Assembly: GCA_035620615.1 (NCBI GenBank)
Contig: DASPGM010000012.1
Coordinates: forward strand, 1-51,727
DNA: 51,727 nucleotides
Reading direction: 5' to 3'
Source: CSP1-1 sp035620615
Lineage (GTDB): Archaea > Thermoproteota > Nitrososphaeria > Nitrososphaerales > Nitrosopumilaceae
Each line of letters starts with the position of its first letter. The first letter of the stretch is position 1. Below, piece by piece: positions 38,509 through 47,862 of this stretch. Position numbers and translations under genes: made by a program. The notes under the pieces are model-generated. The model was not told where the DNA came from, ran no database searches, and worked only from the letters and a program-made list of their open reading frames with translations.

Positions 38509-39615
38509 TTATCGCGGTTGAATTAATCCCATATCGCGTAAAAATTTGACGCTTTTGGCAAATTCGTCATCTGTTATTTTATCTTCTAACCACCATGTAG
38601 CTGTTTGTTTAAACCAAGAAGGTAATCCAATTTGCAAATCATCTTCATAAACTCTATTTAGATCAGATTCAAAATCATATGGAATAATGGAAAATAATTC
38701 CTCTTTATGTTTTGAATCTTTGTATTTAATTAGGTCAAACCAATTTGGACCAGGATCATCCACAGGTCCATCTGCAAACATAATGTCTCTTGATTTAAGG
38801 TCATTTAGTTCCTCTTCACTTACAAGGTACCCAATCGCATTACTATAATCTCCCTCGTTTATTTTTCCTTCTGACCACCATTGTGTTATGTATTTGTTTA
38901 ATTGAATTAATTGTGGGGAAAGACTTCCTTCAATTTTTTGAGATTCTAAAACTCCAATAGCCGATTTGTATGGAGGCATTACAGAGTAGAAATAGGCAGC
39001 ATTATCGACGTATAATTTTTCAACTACAGTACTACATTCTGCTGAGTAAGACTTTCTACACTTATCATATGTATTATCATATCTATGAACCAGAGTTTCG
39101 ATGACTTCTGAATTATAATTTAACGAATATAGTACAAAATGAGATAATTCATGAGATAGTGTCCATGCTGGATCTGAATAATAAAAGTTTGAGCAATCAC
39201 ATACTATAATGACATGATTTAGATCTTTGTCAAGACCGCTATGTGCATATAATCCTCCGAGTTTTACAGCATTTAGTTTTTCTTCACCCAAATCATTATC
39301 AAGAACTATAATTAGTAAATCAAGATCCTTTGGAAGATTATAATTGTATAATAATTTTCCTTGAGTTGTACAAAGAGAATCATAATTGGAGTTTGGAAAT
39401 TTGTATAACTCTAGATATTTTTGGGAAAGTTCAGTATATTTTACTACACTTTGATGATCATAATTACTACACACAGGGTTATGAGTAAGATAGACTAGCT
39501 GCCATTTTGTATCATCTGTAAGATGGGTAGCAAAGGAATTTTGAGTGTGTAGGGGGATTAGCATTATTAGTGCGATAAAAATTGCAAATGATATTTTTAG
39601 GAATTTTGTTGCCAA
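38509..39615 (-). CDS. Secreted HELSH-type putative metalloprotease with WW-type motifs
   Basis: A 368-residue exported protein starting at TTG (39615) right after the stop of the previous gene. Signal peptide about 1-29. The segment WTLSHELSHFVLYS has the zinc-protease motif H155-E-L-S-H159; a third ligand could be E170 or E173. Extra Cys occur (VCDCSNF, DKCRKSYSAEC). The C-terminal half carries two surface motifs: NKYITQWWSEGKINEGDY (copy 1, about 240-270) and LPSWFKQTATWWLEDKITDD (331-366). Zinc binding fits a peptidase; no family can be named. Confidence 0.72.
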   Translation of the reverse strand: MATKFLKISFAIFIALIMLIPLHTQNSFATHLTDDTKWQLVYLTHNPVCSNYDHQSVVKYTELSQKYLELYKFPNSNYDSLCTTQGKLLYNYNLPKDLDLLIIVLDNDLGEEKLNAVKLGGLYAHSGLDKDLNHVIIVCDCSNFYYSDPAWTLSHELSHFVLYSLNYNSEVIETLVHRYDNTYDKCRKSYSAECSTVVEKLYVDNAAYFYSVMPPYKSAIGVLESQKIEGSLSPQLIQLNKYITQWWSEGKINEGDYSNAIGYLVSEEELNDLKSRDIMFADGPVDDPGPNWFDLIKYKDSKHKEELFSIIPYDFESDLNRVYEDDLQIGLPSWFKQTATWWLEDKITDDEFAKSVKFLRDMGLIQPR

Positions 39616-42096
39616 TTATACCACCTGAATTATATTATTTGAAATCAGCCATTCGATTGCTGCGATAAATTCATCTTCACTAATCATGTCGTCTGCCCAC
39701 CATCCTGCAGTACTTTTGATCCAAGGTTGTAATTCTGAAACTGCTGCATTGTTTGTTGTGTCAGGAAGAGATACCTGAATTACTCCTTCATTAACTAAAT
39801 ATTCAATTCCTGAAATGAAATTCTTACTATCAATTTGATCATTTGCCCACCACTTTGCATTAGTCTTAATCCAAATTGGTACAACTTTGTCGTCAGTAAT
39901 ATCTTCAGTAAAAGTATCTACAATTGGTTCTGATTCATCCGGTACCTCTTCTATAATATCTGAAGGAATTACTTCAATTGCATTTGAAATTTTATTTATT
40001 GTTGACCATTTTTGTAGATTCCATGATTCGAGTATTAGATCAGACTTTGCCATGGGCTTTGCAAAGATAAACTCAAACTTTAAGACAAAATCAGAGGCTG
40101 TGTCAGTTGGCAATAGTTCAAAATTGGCTTCTGAAAATAGTTTGTTTGGATCATACACCGATACTTGGGGAGATTTTAAAGGATCAAAATAGATGTAGGC
40201 ATCACTATCTTGTCTTTTTTGCCCATCTCTAACATTTGTGTATAGTCCAATATGCTCAATTTTTCCAATTCCTCCGCCTTCAGTAAAATCAAATCGAAGA
40301 ACTGCCTTTTCTCCAACCTTGAATGTTTTTGTCTCTTCGAGTGTTTTTACATCTTTGTCGTTAAGAATACCACCAAACCCTTCTTCCCCATCAGAAATTA
40401 ATGCAAATGAAGACTGGCCAAATGAGGGGGGTGCATTACCACCAGAACCTGTACCTCCAGGATTTTTCAATGCTCCAAGTGCATTTACTACAAATCCCCC
40501 TTTTGCAATTCCTCCGCCTCCTCCTCCGCCTGCTCCAGAGTTAAAACCTAAAACATAACTACCTTGAATGGTAGGTAGTGGATTTCCAAATCCATCATTA
40601 AAAATTGGCCCAAAACCAAGATCAAAAGATGGATTACTGACTACAGTTTTTGCGACATTATCATGTGATGCTACATCATCTAATATAGTGACCATGCTAT
40701 ATGCAAAACCTGGTTCCTGATAGTACATCTGCAAAAGAGATGGATCATCTGCAGGAGCAAGGTCTGCATTTGCATAAGACATTGTCACAGTAATGTCGGT
40801 GCCTGCCAGTACCATTCCCCCATCATCAAAACTAATATCTAGTGCATGAGTTACTGGAGTAAAACCCTCACTTCCTGCGATTTGATTGTCATCTAAAATC
40901 ACATCTTGAACAATAATATCTCCCAATCCATTCCCAGAGACTACAACAGAATTATCTAAAAATCCCTGGTTTATTGCATTAGCAAGTCGTGTATCGCCAC
41001 TGCTAACAGTATCATCACCGTCTGCATCCCTGTAGACGGTATCAAATTCATCAAATATTCCTGGTGCCAGACCAAAATCATCTAAATATTTTTCATCTGG
41101 TGCAAACGAAGATAACAGTGTACCCACATCAACGTCAGATGATGCAACTATAGAACCATCAACATAGCCATAAGTTGCTGCATTAGCGAGTCTAACATCA
41201 CCTTCACTGACAACACCAGGGTTAGCTACATCATCTCTGTATATGGTTTCAAGTTCATCAAAGGCGCCAAAGGTTATGCCAAAAAGATCGTCATATTTTT
41301 CATCTGGTGCAAATGTAACAAGAGGGAAACCTGAATCAGTGTCTCCTGTAGCAACATCAAAATCAATATGTATAATTGCTCTTGCCAATCCTGCTGTTCC
41401 TGGATCATATGAAACAGAAGATCCTCCAGGTATTGGGCCTTGAAACATTCCTGTATTAACGTCAGTCTCTGATAGAATGGTTTCAACTTCATTAATTTTA
41501 ACTCTAATGGTTTCAATATTTTGAAGATCAACATTTGCAGTATGATCTGTTACAGTTAAGGTTCCAATCTCGTTTGGAAACAAGACTGGTACATCAACAC
41601 TTGGGTCTAAACCATCAATAACTGAAATGTCTCTAAATTGTATGGTGTAAGAACCTGCTGGTACATCATCTAATACAAGGATTGCAGAATGTGGCTGTAC
41701 AAAAGAATCCATAACAACAGAATCTGCTGGGATGTCAGTTGACACTGTCAGTCGTAGATTATAATTTACAAGATCAATCAGAGATGCAGTGCTAATGATA
41801 TTTTGAGTAAAACTATCACAAACCAGTCCAGGTGTTGATATATCAACACTGTCAAACAGTACGCTATCATCAATTTCTAAAACATTTCCAGTTATTGTTG
41901 CTCCTCCACTAAGCATTGGGTCTGTGCAAAAAATTTCAATACTTGATGGATTTACAGTAATGAAATCTATAGTTACATCTGTATCAATAGATGGCGGAAC
42001 ACCTGCAAAAGCTTGTGGGCTTGTGATTGTAATTAAAAAAATTATTAGAAAAAAAATGGAAAGATTTTTTGTGTTTTGAAAAAATTCATTTGTCAT
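39616..42096 (-). CDS. Large secreted surface protein with dockerin-like repeats and two WW-type motifs
   Basis: An 826-residue exported protein (signal 1-31). Residues 262-318 and 330-386 are tandem repeats sharing FAPDEKY, FDE(L/F)(E/D)T(I/V)YRD and GD(V/T)RLANA. The second has a Ca-binding loop, DADGDDTVSSGD, as in dockerin/EF-hand units; the first is degraded (DDVANPGVVSEGD). A Gly-rich stretch follows (GAGGGGGGG, about 521-529), then a beta domain. The last 87 residues have two surface motifs: PIWIKTNAKWWANDQIDSKN (740-776) and PWIKSTAGWWADDMISED (791-825). It abuts its neighbours with 0 and 6 bases between genes. Confidence 0.8.
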   Translation of the reverse strand: MTNEFFQNTKNLSIFFLIIFLITITSPQAFAGVPPSIDTDVTIDFITVNPSSIEIFCTDPMLSGGATITGNVLEIDDSVLFDSVDISTPGLVCDSFTQNIISTASLIDLVNYNLRLTVSTDIPADSVVMDSFVQPHSAILVLDDVPAGSYTIQFRDISVIDGLDPSVDVPVLFPNEIGTLTVTDHTANVDLQNIETIRVKINEVETILSETDVNTGMFQGPIPGGSSVSYDPGTAGLARAIIHIDFDVATGDTDSGFPLVTFAPDEKYDDLFGITFGAFDELETIYRDDVANPGVVSEGDVRLANAATYGYVDGSIVASSDVDVGTLLSSFAPDEKYLDDFGLAPGIFDEFDTVYRDADGDDTVSSGDTRLANAINQGFLDNSVVVSGNGLGDIIVQDVILDDNQIAGSEGFTPVTHALDISFDDGGMVLAGTDITVTMSYANADLAPADDPSLLQMYYQEPGFAYSMVTILDDVASHDNVAKTVVSNPSFDLGFGPIFNDGFGNPLPTIQGSYVLGFNSGAGGGGGGGIAKGGFVVNALGALKNPGGTGSGGNAPPSFGQSSFALISDGEEGFGGILNDKDVKTLEETKTFKVGEKAVLRFDFTEGGGIGKIEHIGLYTNVRDGQKRQDSDAYIYFDPLKSPQVSVYDPNKLFSEANFELLPTDTASDFVLKFEFIFAKPMAKSDLILESWNLQKWSTINKISNAIEVIPSDIIEEVPDESEPIVDTFTEDITDDKVVPIWIKTNAKWWANDQIDSKNFISGIEYLVNEGVIQVSLPDTTNNAAVSELQPWIKSTAGWWADDMISEDEFIAAIEWLISNNIIQVV

Positions 42097-42102
42097 TGTT
42101 GT

Positions 42103-45100
42103 TTACTTTATAATTACTCTCATGCTCATCAGTTTGCCTGCATTCATGTAAGGTTGATTTCCAGGAGTTACGCTGTCTGAATCGGTATCAGGATCTACTG
42201 TTATTTTTACTGGGGGAAATGCATTAGAATTTGGTAATATTATTTGGATATAGAAAGTGCCTTTATCCTTCTTTGCAGGTTTCCAATCTGCATGCCAATG
42301 TGGGGGAACTTTATCAGCATCATATTCCATAGGACCAGAAGCATAAGGTTCGGATTCACCTTCTTTGAAGACTCTAAATGATACTGTTGTATCTCCCCCA
42401 ACTATAGGGATGTCCTCACCATCAAATATCTCTGCCTTGATTGGAACATTACCCTTTGCGGAATAGCTTGAATCAGCATTCCAAGGAGATACAGATTGAT
42501 GATATGCACCTAAAATTTCTAATGTGTCTGCAATAACATTGTCATAAGAATCTGGCGGAATAGGATAAGAATTGGCTAATGGTTCTCCCCCATCAAATGA
42601 GCCAGTCGGAGTTTGTCTAAAATTGTATTCCAGTGCAGTCCATTCATTATAGTTTTTGAATATTTTAGATGAAGATGGAGTTGAAGATTCACATCCAAAA
42701 AATCCAAAATTGTTAATGTCACTACCAGATACACCAGAGGGACCACCAATACCATTCCAGTCAATTCCAATTGGGGTTCCTCCTGAAAGACGGGCCTGTT
42801 GTATTAAAAATGGTTGAGCCTGTCCAGGAGTTCCCCAAATTATCCAGGGTAGTGGATCAGAGGGCCTTAGAGGATTTGGAACATGGACTAAGTTAAAAGT
42901 TTCATAGAGGGTTGTTTCTCGCAAACCAAAACCATATGATGCTGGGAAATTACTTCGAAGATCACCATCTGAATAATCCAACCTCCATTTTGCTAATCCA
43001 AGCAAGTCAGGAAGTTGTCTTGAATATGTCATTACACTATCATGGTTTGGCTTGCAGTTATCACCATGATCTGCATTAGCCCTTATTGCAGGACCGCCAT
43101 GATTTAGGTTGAGGTTGTGACCTAATTCATGCATAAATGTACCAGCCTTTTGAGCTCGTGTCCCATCAAATCCTACACCGAGAGCAACAACGCCGTCATT
43201 GCCTGGCATCTCTGCAGCTCCTGATGAGCCACCAATACTATTTGCAAATATAAAATAGTGGTAGGCTTGTGCTCGTGCAGTAAGCTCTGCATCAGTCTCA
43301 CCAGAAGAACCAAAGTATTCTGCTTTAATTGAATTAAAGTCATCAAGATCAGGATTACCGTCAGTCCAGACAATTAGTTCTTGAAGTGGGCCTATATCGT
43401 CTCCCTCTACAACATGAAGATTAATTCCATTTGATCCCCCGACGTTAGTTACTGGGGCAGCTGCAAATGCTGCAATCACATCATCTATTGCATCATTGTT
43501 TAGACCACTAACAAAGGGGTTGTGTCCTGATACGTAATCTATTTCAACGTAAATGTCCTTTTTGTTTGGATCAGAGCCAGGTAGATTGTATTCTCCACCT
43601 CCAGCAATGGGTACACCATTACCTGGGCCTTCCCAGTCATCACATAAGGCATCTCCATCATCATCATTACCAGCCGCACAAAGTATACTTGTTCTAATCA
43701 AGCCATCCCCATTTGTAATTGATGCAGTTCCACCAAAGCCGCCTGCAGTAGCAAATAAGACTGAATAGGTTTGTTGATGGGATTCGAGGAAAACTCCAGT
43801 AGTGTCATCAGGGTCAGGTTCAGGTGCAGGGTCACTTTCAGAAGGCTCGTAGCTTGCATTACCACTAAAGATTGCTTCTACAAGTAAATCAAAATCAACC
43901 ACCCCCGAAGTACCTATTGAAAAGAAGGAACCTTGAGAAAATGAAAGTGATGTAGATTCTTCAGGAGCTAATGTTTCAAATTCTTCATCAATATATGCAA
44001 CATTCTCAGAGTTTAGAGCCTGAATCCTAGTAATGCCTACTGCAACTTCTTCAGAGACACCTGTAATTTCTATAGATGATATACCATCTGGATGACTAAT
44101 CATAAATACTCCTGTATTCATTCCTTGGCTCTGTCCTGTTGCTGGTAAAGTATCTTCTCCACCTGTAGTAAATTCAACATTAACATCAACAAGGTCTTCA
44201 CCCATGTCGTGTAATGAGAGAATTACTGAAATAGGATTAGATGGAAAATCTATTGTTGCATCAACATTTAGTCGAAGAACTTTATCTGTTCCACAACACT
44301 CATCAATCACTATGCCAGATGAATCAGTTACTGTAAAACCACTTGTAAATGCGTTAGCAAGATCAGGCACTGCGCCATCGCCCTCAAATTCTATTTCACT
44401 ATCTGGTATGCCTTGTCCATTTTTATCATCAACATGTCTACCATTTACTGAAAAAACATCAAGAGTGTAAGGATCTTGAATTGTGTCTAGAAATATTGTA
44501 GTTGGATGAGGCAATACATTTACTTTTGCGTTAAGGTTACTTTTAATTAAAGAACCAGGGAATGTAACAGTTACAGTTTGAATGGTACTCGATGCTGCTT
44601 GTGCAGGGTTATGAATCTCAGATTCAAATGTAGCACCAGTATTTTCATCTCCAACTAATGAAGTGTTTGAGATAAGATCAGTAGCAGTATCTTCGTCTCC
44701 CCAATCAACTGTAAGGGCTTCATTTCCATATGCCCATACCGTTCCTCTTACTATTACATCTCCACTCCCATCAGGAACATCGCCCCAAAATGCCTCCACT
44801 GTTTGATCAGGAGAACCATCTGGATTAACTGGACTACAAATTGCATTAACACAAATTTCCGTAATAACAACTTCAGCTACTTTTTGGTTAAATACAGTTG
44901 CAGGAGTAGTATTTCCTGCATCATCCACGACCACACAGGAAACTGGGGTTACCCCTTTTGCAAAATTATCTTCTGCGCTATCAAGTGAATTTTCTGCATC
45001 ATCTTCGCAAAAAATTTCAGGGGAAATATCGAAATTGTCAGATACAGAAAATGCTGGAGTATAAGTAACTAGAGTAAATTCTGCATTCTGTGGAGTAGCC

Positions 45101-46227
45101 TCGACTAACTTATCAGTAGGTTGAACCAAAATAGTTGGGAGAGTAGTATCAATAACTATAGTATGTGCTGCTGCAAAGGTTCCAACTTCAGGTAGGGTGT
45201 TATCAGCATCATTTCCTACAGCATCCTGAATTGAATCAGTTTCATCTAAAACCAGTGCATTTATTGAATCATAATCTAGATCAGATACATCTTCGGTTCC
45301 AGCGGGTCCAGCAACAGTATAACTGAAGGTAAGTGTATCAGTTCCACTACCGCCAATGTACGTTGCAGTAGCTCCGTTGTTAAGAACTATAGTTGGGGTT
45401 CCTACTGTCTCAACAAAAACAATCTGGTCGTATTCAACGGTAATGCCAATTATCTCTCCTACTGTGTAAGAATCATCAGGGTTGGTTGTATCAACTGCCA
45501 CTACAGTTGGCGGAGTGATATCGGGAGTTGTATCAATTAGTTCTATTTCAAAATCTGCATCAGCAGGAGCTACAAACTGAAATACAACAAATTCAATATC
45601 TGTTAAATCTAGTGAAAAGTAGCTAAGATCGAAGCTAATTGTTTCTAAACCACCAGAGGTGACAATAGCAGCGCTAGTTTCTGATGCTTCACCACTAGCA
45701 AAGCTCTCCTTTAACTGAAGTGTAGCAGAAATTCCAGAAGTAGAACCAGTAACGAAATGAACATTTATTGATTCATGTACAGAAAGGTCAATGGGAGTAC
45801 CTACATCACTATATCTAACTCCAGCAATTCCTTCATCCTCCAGTGATGAGGTAAAGGCATACTTACCGTTAGTAGTTCCGTCAACTTTTACGTTAAGTGA
45901 ATCAGGAGCAGTTCCTACAAAGGTAGTTTCAAGTTCACAAGTTCTAACTGCACCATATACTCCAGTTAGCGAACCATCAGAGGCTGCTTGTTTAGTAGAA
46001 ATTGTATTTTGCGATATGTTACAATTAGAGCCATAATTTTCAAAGTCATCAATTATAATTGGGGATGGACCAATGCTACCTGCTTGAATTTGTTGGTTAC
46101 CTAATAATCCAGTTGTAATAATTAATGCAAAAAGCCCAATAACAAAAATTCTATTTTTTATTTTCAAATTAAATTTATTTTTATTAACATTAATCCCTTC
46201 AATATTATTCTGCGCCATATACTCCAA
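42103..46227 (-). CDS. Giant secreted metzincin-like metalloprotease
   Basis: A 1374-residue exported protein with a TM-like signal near 27-44. A beta-sandwich (about 55-235) resembles a carbohydrate-binding domain; Ig-like and HYR-like domains follow (e.g. IVLNNGATATYIGG, DNFDISPEIFCEDD). The catalytic part has GTFMHELGHNLNLNHGG: H1033-E-L-G-H1037 and H1043, the metzincin HExxHxxxxxH spacing with Asn where Gly is usual, plus a Met-turn candidate M1066 (SVMTYS). The start could also be the Met at residue 4. It is the first gene of a three-gene block with a 6-base gap to the next. Confidence 0.82.
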   Translation of the reverse strand: MEYMAQNNIEGINVNKNKFNLKIKNRIFVIGLFALIITTGLLGNQQIQAGSIGPSPIIIDDFENYGSNCNISQNTISTKQAASDGSLTGVYGAVRTCELETTFVGTAPDSLNVKVDGTTNGKYAFTSSLEDEGIAGVRYSDVGTPIDLSVHESINVHFVTGSTSGISATLQLKESFASGEASETSAAIVTSGGLETISFDLSYFSLDLTDIEFVVFQFVAPADADFEIELIDTTPDITPPTVVAVDTTNPDDSYTVGEIIGITVEYDQIVFVETVGTPTIVLNNGATATYIGGSGTDTLTFSYTVAGPAGTEDVSDLDYDSINALVLDETDSIQDAVGNDADNTLPEVGTFAAAHTIVIDTTLPTILVQPTDKLVEATPQNAEFTLVTYTPAFSVSDNFDISPEIFCEDDAENSLDSAEDNFAKGVTPVSCVVVDDAGNTTPATVFNQKVAEVVITEICVNAICSPVNPDGSPDQTVEAFWGDVPDGSGDVIVRGTVWAYGNEALTVDWGDEDTATDLISNTSLVGDENTGATFESEIHNPAQAASSTIQTVTVTFPGSLIKSNLNAKVNVLPHPTTIFLDTIQDPYTLDVFSVNGRHVDDKNGQGIPDSEIEFEGDGAVPDLANAFTSGFTVTDSSGIVIDECCGTDKVLRLNVDATIDFPSNPISVILSLHDMGEDLVDVNVEFTTGGEDTLPATGQSQGMNTGVFMISHPDGISSIEITGVSEEVAVGITRIQALNSENVAYIDEEFETLAPEESTSLSFSQGSFFSIGTSGVVDFDLLVEAIFSGNASYEPSESDPAPEPDPDDTTGVFLESHQQTYSVLFATAGGFGGTASITNGDGLIRTSILCAAGNDDDGDALCDDWEGPGNGVPIAGGGEYNLPGSDPNKKDIYVEIDYVSGHNPFVSGLNNDAIDDVIAAFAAAPVTNVGGSNGINLHVVEGDDIGPLQELIVWTDGNPDLDDFNSIKAEYFGSSGETDAELTARAQAYHYFIFANSIGGSSGAAEMPGNDGVVALGVGFDGTRAQKAGTFMHELGHNLNLNHGGPAIRANADHGDNCKPNHDSVMTYSRQLPDLLGLAKWRLDYSDGDLRSNFPASYGFGLRETTLYETFNLVHVPNPLRPSDPLPWIIWGTPGQAQPFLIQQARLSGGTPIGIDWNGIGGPSGVSGSDINNFGFFGCESSTPSSSKIFKNYNEWTALEYNFRQTPTGSFDGGEPLANSYPIPPDSYDNVIADTLEILGAYHQSVSPWNADSSYSAKGNVPIKAEIFDGEDIPIVGGDTTVSFRVFKEGESEPYASGPMEYDADKVPPHWHADWKPAKKDKGTFYIQIILPNSNAFPPVKITVDPDTDSDSVTPGNQPYMNAGKLMSMRVIIK

Positions 46228-46364
46228 TGCCCATACTACAAGTATTAGGCTAGTATATAAAAAATATGGATTTAATATTTCATAAATATTCTCTAGTCAG
46301 GCACGTACAAAAATAGAATATAGTTTTTTATAATTTGTAATTAAGTATGATGATGATTAATTGA

Positions 46365-47774
46365 CTACCAAAAAAATTGATAGGCATCATATGCCTTGAG
46401 ATTTTGCTTTGACCAGCTAACTATAGTTTTATCTGCTAAATGCTTTACAAGCGGAGCAGGATCTGCAAGAATCTTTAATCCTGTATCCATGTCTACTTTT
46501 AGTACACGAATTTTGATGTCAGACCTTTTTGGAATGGAAAACAAATAGGTTAATTGTTTACAGTCAGATGGTACACGATTTAAAAAGTTTCTATCAGGCT
46601 CTTCCCAATCGTATTGAAGTTTAATTGATTTTGTTTTTTTTGGTTGAATAGGCGGAAGTTTTACAACAAATTCTTTATGATATGGCTTGTTTACATTAAG
46701 ACTTTGAATTTCAAGCTGCTTTCCTTTATCATCAGAGATTTGTACATTCATTTTAGCAAAATCCTTTGGTGAATCACCATCAAGTGTATAAAAGATTTGG
46801 TCTTTTGTTTCCTTTGAAACATTTCTCACTGTCCAAGACCAAGTATGATGTGTTAACATTGTTTTAATATCAATTACATCTAATGCAATTTCTATTGTCT
46901 CAAACTTAAAATTATATACGCTTCTCATTGATTGATCAAGTGTAACTGTCTTTACCTTCTTTAATCGTGGAGCGATTTTATTTCCAAATCCCTCTCCATA
47001 AATATTGAAAAGCTGCAACTCTTCTCCATGTTTTATGTGGTAGCTACCAATAGGATGTAGGATTTTTTTATAATCTGAAGATAGTTTTAATAGATCATCA
47101 GCTATTCTGGCAGAAGCAAAAATATTCATGTCCCCTGCTAGATCCATTACCCTTCTTGTAAGAATTATGCCAGGCCCCCATACATTATCCATATTGTTTA
47201 GGTCTTTAATCACATAGACAGGACCCATGTCAATTCCAATTCTTAATAATAATTTTTCATTTCCACGCTGTGACTCATTATACCGGTAAAGTACCTTATG
47301 TAGCTCCATTGCAAGATGAATTGGTTTTTCAGGACTATCGCTAAATCCTATTGCATAGCCATCACCTGTTGCAAGAACTACTGTAGAATTTAGATCCCTT
47401 TTTGAAAATGTTGTAGTTCGCTGAATTAACTCATTTAAAACAATAATTTTTTTTACTTGGTTCTTAGTAGGAATTGTAGGATTAGACCCTGCAACAATAT
47501 CTGTAAAAAACCAGTGATATGTTTTCGTTAATGTTTTAATGTCTTCAAAACCTACAATGTCTTCACCTTTTAATGAGCGAAGCATTTGTGACAAGAAATT
47601 ATCAGGACACTCCTTTAGGACTTCAAAAGTATTAATGATAGTTTTAGTTTTAATTTTGTGTTTTTTTAGCTGATCAAGCAACCATTCTTTGCCTCTTTTT
47701 GTTTCATCAAGTAATCCTTGAATCTCTGCAATCTTAGATAATTTACTAAAAGATACCTTTTCTTTGGTAGACAT
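46365..47774 (-). CDS. Class III nucleotidyl cyclase-like protein
   Basis: A 469-residue protein. A helical N-terminal part (1-85) is followed by a class III cyclase domain (about 86-262): first metal Asp in FFTDIVAGS (D92), second in VVLATGDGYAIGF (D138), dimer-arm segment LLLRIGIDMGPVYVI, and VWGPGIILTRRVMDLA. In the last, the Asn normally near the catalytic Arg is Ile or Leu; Arg is kept (R207/R208). A C-terminal beta-rich domain (265-469) has no named family. Both metal Asps suggest activity on ATP or GTP, or a related dinucleotide. The protein has no membrane segment. Confidence 0.75.
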   Translation of the reverse strand: MSTKEKVSFSKLSKIAEIQGLLDETKRGKEWLLDQLKKHKIKTKTIINTFEVLKECPDNFLSQMLRSLKGEDIVGFEDIKTLTKTYHWFFTDIVAGSNPTIPTKNQVKKIIVLNELIQRTTTFSKRDLNSTVVLATGDGYAIGFSDSPEKPIHLAMELHKVLYRYNESQRGNEKLLLRIGIDMGPVYVIKDLNNMDNVWGPGIILTRRVMDLAGDMNIFASARIADDLLKLSSDYKKILHPIGSYHIKHGEELQLFNIYGEGFGNKIAPRLKKVKTVTLDQSMRSVYNFKFETIEIALDVIDIKTMLTHHTWSWTVRNVSKETKDQIFYTLDGDSPKDFAKMNVQISDDKGKQLEIQSLNVNKPYHKEFVVKLPPIQPKKTKSIKLQYDWEEPDRNFLNRVPSDCKQLTYLFSIPKRSDIKIRVLKVDMDTGLKILADPAPLVKHLADKTIVSWSKQNLKAYDAYQFFW

Positions 47775-47862
47775 TTTTGTTTACATGCTATTGAAAAACT
47801 ATAAAATTATAAAGTTATTTTTAATCGTCATTATTTACAGAAAACCTTATGCATTTTTGTAA

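Noticed and set aside
40238..40558. Pro-rich open frame of about 106 codons on the plus strand
   Set aside because: It lies opposite the Gly-rich part of the 826-residue surface protein. The Pro runs are the reverse of Gly codons, and the minus frame is well supported.
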